DNA of 16,883 nucleotides from Larix sibirica. Taxonomy: Eukaryota; Streptophyta; Pinopsida; Pinales; Pinaceae. The notes beneath the pieces are model-generated. The model had not been told where the DNA came from and made no database searches. It saw only the letters and a list, made by a program, of their open reading frames with translations. A program made the translations under genes and the position numbers. The first letter of the stretch is position 1. Each line of letters begins with the position of its first letter. Shown here piece after piece: positions 9,101 to 16,883 of this stretch. The stretch spans positions 18,711-35,593 of the forward strand of contig NWUY0300030187.1 in assembly GCA_004151065.3 (NCBI GenBank). Direction: 5' to 3'.

Positions 9101-9464
9101 AACAAATTAACTAAGATCTCTTTGAATCTTTTAATATTTTAATTTATTATAAATATTTAAAATCAATATGCTCTCTTAATTATAATTTAATTGTGAGCTA
9201 TGAAATTAATTTATATTAATAAGGTATCCTACTTTGCAACATGAATCATGTTATAAAATGACATTACCATTTAAGAATTTCATAAGATAATAACAAATTA
9301 ACTAAGATCTCGTTGAATCTTTTAATATTTTAATTTATTATAAATATTTAAAATCAATATGTTCTCATTAATTATAATTTGTGAGATATTAATAAGTTTT
9401 CCTACTCTGCAACATGAATCATGTTATAAAATGACACTACCATTTAAGAATTTCATAAGATAAT
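9101..9464. repeat. 191-bp tandem duplication
   Basis: Copy 1 (9101-9291) and copy 2 (9292 to about 9464) both begin AACAAATTAACTAAGATCTC and both contain GAATCATGTTATAAAATGAC followed by CCATTTAAGAATTTCATAAG. Copy 2 lacks about 17 bp in the middle, where copy 1 has an extra stretch around GTGAGCTATGAAATTAATTT, and differs by a few substitutions. It is non-coding. Confidence 0.9.
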
Positions 9465-9592
9465 GTAAATTTTTTTTCTCATTTATGTAAATATTATGAG
9501 TACATTATATCCTATTTTGATATATAGTTGTAAATATTAAAATAATATGAATATATTAAAAATATAATGAGTATGTATTTTTTCTACTAATA

Positions 9593-9633
9593 TATCTTTA
9601 TATTGGCATGAGTGAGTTTAATGGTTAAATACA
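9593..9633. repeat. LINE-2 target-site duplication, left copy
   Basis: This 41-base segment aligns without gaps to 15618-15658 on the other side of the element with six mismatches (at 9596, 9612, 9617, 9620, 9624 and 9629). The central block TTTATATTGGCATGA is shared exactly. The right copy starts directly after the A9 tail, as target-primed insertion predicts. It is longer than many LINE duplications, so the true duplication might be a shorter part of it. Confidence 0.75.
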
Positions 9634-9693
9634 GCCTTATGTTACGTCTAGTTATGTTTCTTGCAAATTCAATATGCTAGGAGTTGCAGGAGT

Positions 9694-11322
9694 ATGTTAG
9701 TTTTCTTAGGGGGGAGTGGTTCGAGGTGGATGTCAGGGGCATTGAAGGCCTTGGAAGGAGAGTCATCTGGCGTCGTTATGACCTTATCTTCCTTGGTGAG
9801 GGTTGAAGGAGATGAGCAGTATTTCGGTTGTCATGGAGTGGAGGTTTTTGAAGCCTGTTTGTCTAGGAGCTCGGAACAACTGGAGAATCAGGATGTTAAC
9901 CTAGTGAAGGTGTCTTCATCTCTGGGGAAAGGAGGGTCGAAGAACAAGAAGATTATCAAGAAAAGGAAGGGGATAAAATTAACTGTTGGGGAGGACATTA
10001 GGGTGGAGGGCATTCTGAACCTATTGGGTAAAATGCTGGTAGGAAGGTTTTATGGTGTGCGAATTATGGAGGAACCCTTAAGGGCTTGGATGCAGAATCA
10101 TTGGGGACTGTTGATTCATTATACACCAGAGTTCTATATTATGACCAAGGGTTGGTTGGGTTTTAAATTTAGGGATGAAGCTGATGTTGCAAGGATTCTG
10201 AGAGGTAATTGGGTATGGGGCAAGACAGTTTTGAACTTGAAGTTATGGAATCCCTATTTTGACACATGACGAGAACACAACAGCATTGCACCGGTCTGGA
10301 TTAAGATTCCAGGGTTACCATTAGAATTCTGTAATGATGCTTTTCTTACTAAACTGGGTAGTAGTATTGGAAAAATGGTGCTGGTCGACCAGTCCTACAA
10401 GTTGCTTGTGAGGAGAACGGTGGCTAAGGTCTTGGTGACGGTGGATCTGTCGTTAGGGTTACCGGATGCAATCAATATTATTGCAGGAAACTTTAGTTAC
10501 CATCAAACCCTATATTATATCAATTTACCGTTTAGATGTGGGCATTGCCATGCTTATGGCCACTTTATTGCGGGATGCCCACTGCCTTTTTCCAAGAAGG
10601 TGTGGGTGAAGAAAGATAGTCTGGGGGAGGTGGCGACGACAGGGGATTTTGGAGCTAGGCCACAAGCGTATGAACCTAGGGTTTCTGAGGACCTAGGGTC
10701 TTTACAGCATGAAAGGCCATTTAAGAGCTTGCATTCTGAGATAGCATTTGAACGGATTCATCAGAAGGATACTGGACGGGTGGCTTGTGCTGAGGAGGTG
10801 GCGCTCTGGTCTTGAAGGAGAAGGACTTACTTGTGCCGGCAAAGGATACCCAAGCGAGTATTATATCAGTGGATGAAGCTAAACGGTTATGGGTTGCAGG
10901 CTCTTCGGAACAGCAACTCCCTTCGGGTAAAGTGTGATTTACTAAAACCCTTGAATTCTTTTATAGAATGTATGATGGTGAGGAAGTTACAGTTTGATAT
11001 CCCTTTGGCTAGTCTGGTTTTAGCAAGCCCCGGTTTATCCCTACATCGTTCTAAGACCTTAATTTGTAATGGGGAGGTGCAAAGGGACTCATTGGGTAGT
11101 AGGGAGGCACATAGGGTTTCTGGGGAATCCACCCATTCCTATGCCATGCGATCCTTAGCTAAAACTGGGAAGGGTTCTGTTATCCCGAGGTCAGGGACTG
11201 ACACTTCAGGGACGGGAGCTGGGGTTAGAAAGGACCTAAGATTGGATTTCGGTGAGAATTTATCTTTGATTTCTGTAGACCGAGCACTTAGAGAACTTCC
11301 TTCTCTGAAGGTGTTCTTATGA
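9694..11322 (+). pseudogene. LINE-2 ORF1: DUF4283 and CCHC zinc-knuckle RNA-binding protein
   Basis: ORF1 proteins coat the element RNA and act as nucleic-acid chaperones. A single frame runs 543 codons, broken only by TGA at 10267 and TGA at 10813. I chose ATG 9694 because an in-frame TAG lies at 9649 and no earlier ATG exists. Order: a variable N-terminus, a lysine-rich stretch (KNKKIIKKRKG), then a DUF4283-like domain (FYGVRIMEEPLRAWMQNHW through GWLGFKF and VWIKIPGLPLEFC), then the knuckle at 10537-10578, then a low-complexity polar tail. The frame ends TTA TGA, and the ORF2 ATG overlaps that stop. ORF1 is typically 400-600 residues in plant L1 elements, so the length is normal. Confidence 0.85.
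10537..10578 (+). other. CCHC zinc knuckle in LINE-2 ORF1
   Basis: The 14-residue motif CGHCHAYGHFIAGC matches Cys-x2-Cys-x4-His-x4-Cys exactly, the zf-CCHC_4 form that follows DUF4283 in plant LINE ORF1 proteins. All four zinc ligands are intact. Confidence 0.92.
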
Positions 11323-12020
11323 GGATTCTCTCATTTAATTGTCGCGGGTTAGCCAGCAACCCTAGAATGCTGGCTCTGGGTAGGGTGATCGAGTTGAATG
11401 GTCCAGAGATAATTGTGCTACAAGAGACTATGTGTGGGGGGTCTAGGGTGGTGGACAGGTTGAAGCGAGTTCTAAGGGATTGGGATTTTGTATGGTTGGA
11501 TAGTGTGGCACAATCTAGAGGATTGGTAATGGGGTGGAAGAGTTCTCTTACGCTTTTGAACTATTTTGGTTTCAGGTCGAGTCTGGGTACCACCTTTAGA
11601 AGCCAGGAAATCGGGATGGATTTCAATATGCTAAATTTATATGGTCCTTATAGTTGGAAAATTCCATTTTGGAATGATTTTTTTGGTAAATATTTTCTGA
11701 AGGATTACCCGTTTATTATCGCAGGTGACCTAAACTTCACATTACAAGGCAGGGAGGTTTGGGGTAGGGGAGCTAGGGTGGATCCAGTGCAGAATTGTTT
11801 CAGGAAACATCTTGAAGAGAGGGACATTATGGATTTGGAACCAATGGTTTTTAAACCCACTTGGTATAAAAGAAGATCAGGAGAAGCAGCTATTGCAAAG
11901 AGGTTGGATCGGTTCTTGTTTGCTGGTGAAATTATATGTCGGGTGGACAGAGCTAAGTCTTGGAGGGTGTGTGGAGGATGCTCTGACCACATCTCGATTC
12001 TGTGTAGTATGGAGAATGGG
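11319..12020 (+). pseudogene. LINE-2 endonuclease domain, open and apparently intact
   Basis: This part of ORF2 has no stop before 12144. It opens MRILSFNCRGL (family Asn at residue 7), has LQET with catalytic Glu at residue 36, AGDLN at 11721-11735 (Asp and Asn pair), and SDH at 11982-11990. It makes the first-strand nick at the target site. Length and motif spacing match exo_endo_phos domains of plant LINEs. The frame is conserved for 275 codons, the best-preserved N-terminal part of either element. Confidence 0.9.
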
Positions 12021-12465
12021 GGGGCTAAGACGGGGACTCCTTTTAAATTCAATCCTTCTTGGATTCTCAATTTTGAATTCCAGCTTTTAGTTCGGTCGAA
12101 TTGGCATCTTTTTTATAACACCTCGTCTTTATCATGTGAGGAATAGTTTGTTAATAATCTTAAATTGTTGAAAGAAAAAACTATTGTATGGGCGAAGGAA
12201 ATGAGGGAGTCCTTGGACTCTTGACTAAAGGGGGCTGAAAAGAAGTTAAAGGAATTCTATGAGCGGCATGGCGGGCCTTTGGGGGAGGAGCTGGTTCTGG
12301 AATTGTCTAGACTGGAGGCAGGTAGGAACGGTCTTTTGATGGAAAGAGAAGCTGAGATCATAATGAAAAGTAGGGTCGTGTGGCTAACTTTGGGGGATGA
12401 GAATTCGGGCTTTTTCCATAAAATGATTAATCATAGGAAAAGGATCAATTCTATCTTGGGAGCTA
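12021..12465 (+). pseudogene. LINE-2 linker between endonuclease and reverse transcriptase
   Basis: This is a charged, probably helical linker broken by TAG 12144 and TGA 12222. It carries the block VVWLTLGDENSGFFHKMIN, the counterpart of the WLKEGDRNTKFFHR block of LINE-1 and a reliable marker of plant LINE ORF2. It then runs into the ATGG repeat, where the frame changes. Confidence 0.8.
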
Positions 12466-13836
12466 ATGGATGGATGGCATGAAAATCTTGCAGGATTTGA
12501 TCAGCTGGCTAGAGGTGGAGTGGAGTTCTTTAATGACTTTTATAAAGAGCTCGTGGAAAATAACCTACCAACTATGATAAGCACGGTAACCAAATTTGAA
12601 ATATGGGTCGTGGCTGATGATATGGAGGCTCTAGATGCTCCGATAACTATGGAAGAATTACTAAACTCACTATCCAAACTTAAGAAAGATCGCAGCCCGG
12701 GTCCAGAAGGATGGATGTCTAAATTTTACTTGGCTTTTTTTGAAATTCTGAAAGAAGACCTTCTGAGGGTGGTTGAGAAGAATCAGGTGACTGGAAAGTT
12801 GCTACCTTGTATCAATGCAACGTTTATAGCCCTTATTCCCAAGGTGGAAGAGCCAAATAATTTTGGGGAATACCGTCCAATTTCATTATGCAACGCATTA
12901 TACAAGGTAATTTCTAAACTTATTGCATAAAGAATTAAGCCAATTCTAGCTAGACAAATTACAGCGAAACAATTTGGATTCCTCCCAGGACATAGCATCC
13001 ATTGGGCGACTGGGAGTGCACAGGAATGTATACACATGATCAAAACTCAAAATAAGTCGGCTAAGGTGTTGAAGGTCGATCTTTCTAAGGCATATGATCG
13101 GACGAGTTGGCTCTATATCATATTGGTACTGTTACAAATAGGATTTGGCTTAAAGTTGGTGAACTGGATTTGGTCATGCATGACCTCGATTAGATTTGCA
13201 GTATTAATTAATGGGGCTGCATTTGATTTTTTTACACCTGCCCGAGGGCTACGGTAGGGATGTCCGCTGTCTCCATACCTTTTTTTGTTAGTAATGGATG
13301 GATTGAGTTGCCTAATCATAGAGGCAATGGATGGAGCTTTGGTATCAGGTATAAGGTTTGGTGACATTCTTTTTACTCATATTTTCTTTGTAGATGATGC
13401 TTTGATGTTCCTCGAGAATACTGTAGTAGAGGTTCGAGTTTATAAAGATTTATTCTGGTTGTTTTGTATGGCTACGAGAATGCAAGTGAACTTGGATAAA
13501 TCTGCATGCTATCATATGAATTTAGAAGATCTAGATATGCATATATTTCAGAAGACAATGCCAATGGAGACATACCCATTAACTGAAGGATTCAAATATT
13601 TGGGTTTCTTTCTTAAACCGAATTGCTATGGAATCAAGGATTGGAAGTGGCTTATTGATAAGGTGGAGAGGCACATTCTCTTCTGGTGCAACAGATTTCT
13701 ATCCAAGGGAGGTAAAGCTATTTTAAATTCTAGTATTTTGAGTGCTATACCTATCTATTGGATGGTTAATGCAAAGATACCTTAGGGGGTTTTTCATACT
13801 CTTAGGAAATTATTTTTCAGGTTCCTCTGGATGGGG
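12466..13836 (+). pseudogene. LINE-2 reverse transcriptase domain (RVT_1)
   Basis: The polymerase copies element RNA at the nicked target. Motifs in order: LKKDRSPGPEGW, INATFIALIPK, YRPISLCNALYKVISK, FLPGHSI, KVDLSKAYDRTSW with the motif A Asp at 13078-13080, PARGLR followed by TAG then GCPLSP, FVDD at 13387-13398 with both catalytic Asp, MQVNLDKS, FKYLGFFL, and FLSKGGKAILNSSILSAIPIYW. Stops at 12928, 13255 and 13783 break it. The stop at 13255 replaces the conserved Gln of the R-Q-G-x-P-L-S-P motif. Confidence 0.92.
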
Positions 13837-14976
13837 AAAAAATGATAGGGGTCTTCATTGGACTTCTTGGGTTTCAATCTCTAAGCCGAAGGAGTTGGGT
13901 GGCTGGGGATTCAAGGAATTATATTCGTTTGGAAAAGCTCTGGTGGCTAAGTCGGTGTGGCGGTTCATATCTAACAGGGTAAATGGCAATCTTTACTTCA
14001 CTATAAGTATTGTGGTGGTTTATCTATCCTGGAATGGATTCGTGCAACAGGTAAGAATAGTCGGGGAGGATCCCTGTTCTGGAAGGCTATAGTTGCAGCC
14101 TTTCCCATCATTGGGGACCGACTGGAGTGGGCTGTGGAAGATGGCCGTTTGGCTAGAATCGGCAAGGACAAATATTCTGGTGTAAACGGCTTACATGTAC
14201 TTCCTATGGAGTTGACTGAATCGTTGGCAGAGGGAGGATTATTGGTGCTTGCCGATATTTCAAATGACGGAAATCAAGAATGGATGACAGCAGGGGAACT
14301 AGATCTGCCAGCGAGATGGAAGGAGATTTGGGATTCTTGGACGACGGAATTGAGGCGAGGTTTTATTCGATTGGGACAAGAGTCTGATAAGCTACTTTGG
14401 AGGGGGATGGTGGCTGGAGTTTCATTTACGGTTAAGGAGGCTTATAAGACCTTGTGGCAAAATCAAAATCACGACGCTCCATGGTGGGGAAGAAAACTAT
14501 GGAAGACCCGGGCTCTGTCCAAAAGTAAAATCTTGATATGGTTAATTCTGAAGGATAGGGTTTTAACATGGGAGCTATTGAAAAGAAGGAACATGGCTGG
14601 TCTGGGCCGGTGCAGTTTATGCAGACTGGATAATGAAGATGCGGAACATCTCTTTCTGCTATGCCCTTTTATACAACGTATATGGAATGACGTGGGAGTA
14701 AAGTTGGGTATGACATTTTTAGGGGAAGGCGGCTCTTTTGAAGATTTCTTGAAGTCGTGGTACGAAAAATCTAAGTTGAAAGTGCTTTGGTGCTTACCAT
14801 TTCTGGTGGCATGGAATGTCTGGAGGGCCAGGAATTTGTCAGTCTTCGAAGATCGCCAAATTCCTAGTTTTCAGGTTGTTTCGGTTGTTTCACAGGTTCT
14901 GTCGACATACAAATTTTTCCTGGGTAAAGAGAGGAAAAAGAAGATCAAAATTCCTAAAGAGATGACTCATCTGGAG
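13837..14976 (+). pseudogene. LINE-2 ORF2 C-terminal region with zf-RVT zinc finger
   Basis: Between the A6 run (13837-13842) and the G run near 13976 the protein reads in the next frame (KPKELGGWGFKEL...FGKALVAKSVWRF, a standard post-RT block), then returns. From 14134 the frame is open. KEAYKTLW and a KSKILIWLILKDRVLTWELLKRRN block precede the zf-RVT finger, whose ligands are all present: Cys 14611, Cys 14620, His 14647, Cys 14662. Its role is presumed nucleic-acid binding. Compare LINE-1, where the last Cys is lost. Confidence 0.85.
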
Positions 14977-15429
14977 GGTGATACTGTTGGTTTTTTTGAC
15001 GATGCTAGTGCTGATAAAATTTGTGGAATGGGAGGTGTGCTGATATATGCAGGGCTGGAGGTCAAATTTCATGCAAATGGTGGGGAAGGTACTAATAACT
15101 GGGCTGAGGGTGTTGAAATTCTACTGCAGCAGGCTAAAGAGCTTTCGGTTGATACCTTAATAGTTTATGGAGATTCTGAACTCCGGATAAATAGAATGAA
15201 AAAGAAAATAACATTTAACAATCATATACTGCAGAATTTGGGAACCTGTATGGATACTTTGATGACACATTTCAGGTTGGTGGAGTTTGTCCATATCTAT
15301 CGAGAATAGAATGAGGAAGCTGATGGAATTTCTAAAAAAGGCTTACATGACAGGGAGATAAACATGAATGAGGAGGCTGGTAGACTTTCTAAAGAAGGCT
15401 TACATGACGGGGAGATATACATGAGATAA
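14977..15429 (+). pseudogene. LINE-2 RNase H domain, last Asp beyond a premature stop
   Basis: Catalytic residues follow the RNase H pattern: Asp at 14998 (GFFDDAS), Glu at 15106 (NNWAEGVEIL), Asp at 15172 (YGDSEL) and Asp at 15322 (NEEADGISKKGL). TAG at 15307, in a place where Gln is usual (HIYRE-x-N), cuts off the last Asp. The 19 codons at 15310-15366 are then repeated in frame at 15367-15423 before the final TAA at 15427. The GFFD and TN-x-xAE style differs from the NFDG and NNEAE style of LINE-1. Confidence 0.85.
15310..15423 (+). repeat. 57-bp in-frame tandem duplication at the ORF2 end
   Basis: Copy 1 is 15310-15366 and copy 2 is 15367-15423. Each is exactly 19 codons, beginning AATGAGGA and containing GGCTTACATGAC. 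The peptides are NEEADGISKKGLHDREINM and NEEAGRLSKEGLHDGEIYM. Copy 1 keeps the RNase H Asp, while copy 2 has Gly there but a more usual L-S-K-E segment. Confidence 0.9.
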
Positions 15430-15617
15430 GCTGGGAAAATCTGGCAGATACTTATAGTTTTTTTTACAATTTTGGAAGTTATGATGCTATTTTTAAATGT
15501 CGAACAGTTGTAATGACTTAATTATATGTACCTGTGGAATGTATTAGATGCTCTTTTTTATCAATGAATATGTTTCTTTTTTATCAATGAATATGTTTTT
15601 TTCTGTGGAAAAAAAAA
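15430..15617 (+). other. LINE-2 3' UTR and A9 tail
   Basis: This is a short T-rich non-coding end, as usual for plant LINEs. It contains a 23-bp tandem pair (listed separately) and ends with A9 at 15609-15617. The AATGAATA words could have served as a polyadenylation signal. The right target-site duplication starts at the next base. Confidence 0.8.
15553..15598 (+). repeat. 23-bp tandem pair in the LINE-2 3' UTR
   Basis: A unit starting CTTTTTTATCAATGAATATG is present at 15553-15575 and again, identical, at 15576-15598. It duplicates the AATGAATA word close to the 3' end of the element. Confidence 0.9.
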
Positions 15618-15658
15618 TATTTTTATATTGGCATGAATGAGCTTCATGTTTAATTACA
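15618..15658. repeat. LINE-2 target-site duplication, right copy
   Basis: It aligns to 9593-9633 with 35 of 41 positions identical and no gaps. It starts directly after the A9 tail. The divergence between the two copies, which were identical at insertion, indicates an old insertion. Confidence 0.75.
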
Positions 15659-15713
15659 ATTAACATTGTAATGTATTGGTTAATTATATTGAAAATCTTA
15701 GACAATTAATGAG

Positions 15714-15870
15714 ATGCTGTTAATTAATTTATTATTAATCAATTAAAATGAAATGCTGTTAATTGATTTATTATTGATCAATTAAAATTGCCATTGATTA
15801 ATTTTGTACGCTGGAAAAATGTTGTTAATTGATTAATTTTCAATTCATTAAAATTGGCATTGTAATGCTT
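15714..15870. repeat. AT-rich tandem repeat, period 39 bp, with inverted symmetry
   Basis: Copy 1 (15714-15752) and copy 2 (15753-15791) both begin ATGCTGTTAATT and share the end CAATTAAAA; a partial third copy follows from about 15822. Each holds TTAATT(G/A)AT and its complement ATCAATTAA, so single units can fold. It is non-coding flank of LINE-2. Confidence 0.75.
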
Positions 15871-16649
15871 ATGTATGCTGAAAATTACAGTGATCTGGAA
15901 TGTATGAGATCCCTGCCAAAGAAACCCGTCCCCGTACCATCACATGTTGTTACTTGTTATTAAGAGAAAGAACAACCACGAGACACCATGACACGGTGTT
16001 CGTAGCAAAGTTCACATACAGCTAGGCACACTCTTGAAATGTATATCAAACTCGACATTAACCCAAACGAGATTGTACTTTCTCAGATGGTTACAAATCA
16101 CTAGCAACATTGATTTACGGTAATGAATTACAAACAGATTTTTATACGGAGATTATTAGAGGATCAGCATTTTTGTGAAGTCTCGTCGTTATGAAATGTC
16201 ATTCACAGAACTATGTACATTGTAATTGTCATTATTTAACGCTGCTCACTGTTATGGATTAGAAGTAGTCACGAGAATGAATAAACAAATATCTTGAAGT
16301 GTTACAACAATAAATCCTCGTCGATATAGGAATGGAAACAAAATAAATTATCTATCAAGCCTGGTATGGGCAAATTTCAGGACTTGTAGATCAAATTAAC
16401 ATAATGCCCAAGTTCGTGTTGAAAACTTCGGAAAACTAGCAACTAGCAACTTTCGAAAGAAAAATAAAGTAAACTGCAAATACCATAATTTCAAATCGAG
16501 AACCTCAAATATTCGTCTCATATCCACAATCTGCTTGTCATGTTATTTATCTGATCAAATAGTGCATGAAACATATATTATTGATAAAATTGGGAAAATT
16601 ATTACAATCTGCAATCAAAGAAAGGCTTAGCATGGCACGGTAGTGGTGA
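15871..16649 (-). other. 3' UTR and downstream spacer of the LEA-like gene
   Basis: No open frame with domain content is seen on either strand. The part next to the stop codon (about 16520-16649, read on the minus strand) must include the 3' UTR. ATAAATAA and AATAAT words near 16540-16610 on that strand could act as polyadenylation signals, but the cleavage site cannot be fixed. The part at 15900-16500 is less AT-rich than the flank before it; I see nothing definable in it. Confidence 0.4.
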
Positions 16650-16883
16650 TCACTTGTTCTGCTCGCTACCACCAAAGGGGCTCTTCACAGCCTCCATCAC
16701 ACTCTGCGTTGCACCCTTCGCCTTCTCCCCTGCCTGCATTACACATTCACATTAACATCATCCGAACTAAGCTAAGAGATGCTCTCAAATTCAATAGTTA
16801 ATTATCTGTTGAATCAGCTCCTAAAAACGGACGATACAATAGTTTATGTTAAATGATGAAGAACCTGTTGGAAGAAAGAGCCA
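16650..16883 (-). CDS. LEA/stress-induced small protein, last two exons (partial)
   Basis: On the minus strand, exon sequence 16865-16883 reads GSFFQQ and ends CAG before a GT donor. After a 131-bp intron, exon 16650-16733 reads AGEKAKGATQSVMEAVKSPF, then seven more residues and TGA. The join is phase 0 and gives ...SFFQQ-AGEKAKG..., which resembles the C-termini of small plant LEA or seed-maturation-type stress proteins (the S-F-(L/F)-Q-Q-x-G-E pattern, then an A/T-Q-x-x-x-x-A-V-K helix). Such proteins are hydrophilic, largely disordered, and protect cells in desiccation or cold. The promoter and N-terminus lie beyond the window. Family assignment is from memory and only 33 residues are visible. 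Confidence 0.6.
16734..16864 (-). other. Spliceosomal intron of the LEA-like gene
   Basis: Read on the minus strand, the intron starts GTTCTTCATC after exon CAG and ends TGTAATGCAG before GCAGGGGAG. It is 131 bp, AT-rich like most plant introns, contains in-frame stops, and sits at a codon boundary. Confidence 0.7.

Larger units (their letters stand above)
11319..15429 (+). pseudogene. LINE-2 ORF2 (endonuclease / reverse transcriptase / zf-RVT / RNase H), broken
   Basis: ORF2 starts at ATG 11319, whose last two bases are part of the ORF1 stop, and would end at TAA 15427. The size, about 1,370 codons, is normal for a plant L1 ORF2. Stops lie at 12144, 12222, 12928, 13255, 13783 and 15307. Frameshifts are at a triplicated ATGG (12466-12477), an A6 run (13837-13842, one base gained) and a G run near 13976 (one base lost); the last two cancel. 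The segment 14134-15306 is fully open. Domains are listed separately. The overlap suggests translation by termination and reinitiation from ORF1. Confidence 0.9.
9634..15617 (+). mobile_element. LINE-2: nearly full-length plant L1-type retrotransposon
   Basis: The element is about 5.98 kb, from the end of the left target-site duplication to an A9 tail at 15609-15617. It holds ORF1 (DUF4283 plus zinc knuckle) and ORF2 (endonuclease, reverse transcriptase, zf-RVT, RNase H) in the standard plant L1 order, with both ORFs in place and a 4-base overlap between them. The 5' UTR would be only about 60 bp, so slight 5' truncation is possible. Two stops in ORF1, several stops and three frameshifts in ORF2 make it inactive. 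Its RNase H and thumb motifs differ clearly from those of LINE-1, so it is another sublineage and not a duplicate. Confidence 0.92.

Noticed and set aside
11705-12070. Minus-strand 121-codon open frame inside LINE-2
   Set aside because: It is the shadow of the well-supported endonuclease frame on the plus strand.
11812-12090. Plus-strand 92-codon alternative frame inside LINE-2
   Set aside because: It overlaps the intact endonuclease frame and has no motif of its own.
1-16883. LTR retrotransposon, DNA transposon or viral genes
   Set aside because: No long terminal repeats, integrase, protease, capsid or transposase motifs are seen; all reverse transcriptase sequence fits the LINE type.
1-16883. 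tRNA or rRNA genes
   Set aside because: No cloverleaf with a GGTTCGA-type arm and no rRNA-like block could be recognised by eye.

Overview
The window looks like nuclear DNA of a land plant. It is dominated by two decayed, roughly 6-kb LINE retrotransposons of the plant L1 type (apurinic-type endonuclease, reverse transcriptase, zf-RVT zinc finger and a C-terminal RNase H). It also holds AT-rich, repeat-filled intergenic DNA and, at the right edge, the spliced 3' end of a small LEA/stress-type gene on the minus strand. The age of the elements and the sparse genes would fit a repeat-rich plant genome, possibly a gymnosperm, but the species cannot be fixed from this sequence.

Layout. 1-542: non-coding flank with short direct repeats and an 11-bp-stem hairpin. 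About 543-6587: LINE-1 (plus strand), which keeps only the 3' end of ORF1, then a broken ORF2 (929-5151), then an unusually long 3' part with a decayed open frame (5307-6077), ending in (TAAAAA)3. 6588-9592: AT-rich DNA with a 78-bp duplication, a degenerate minisatellite with a 29-bp core (7084-8280), a 32-bp tandem pair and a 191-bp tandem duplication. 9593-15658: LINE-2 (plus strand) between imperfect 41-bp direct repeats that I read as its target-site duplication. It is close to complete, with ORF1 at 9694-11322 overlapping ORF2 (11319-15429) by four bases. 15659-16649: AT-rich repeats, then probable 3' UTR or spacer. 16650-16883 (minus): last two exons of the LEA-like gene.

How the parts work together. 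In each LINE, ORF1 would encode an RNA-binding particle protein. ORF2 would nick the target DNA (endonuclease) and copy the element RNA into it (reverse transcriptase), with RNase H probably removing RNA from the hybrid. Both copies carry stops and frameshifts, so neither can now move itself. They are from clearly different L1 sublineages.

I found no convincing undescribed system. The observations most worth a check are the decayed open frame downstream of RNase H in LINE-1, the long diverged target-site duplication of LINE-2, the in-frame duplication of its RNase H end, and the palindrome-bearing minisatellite.
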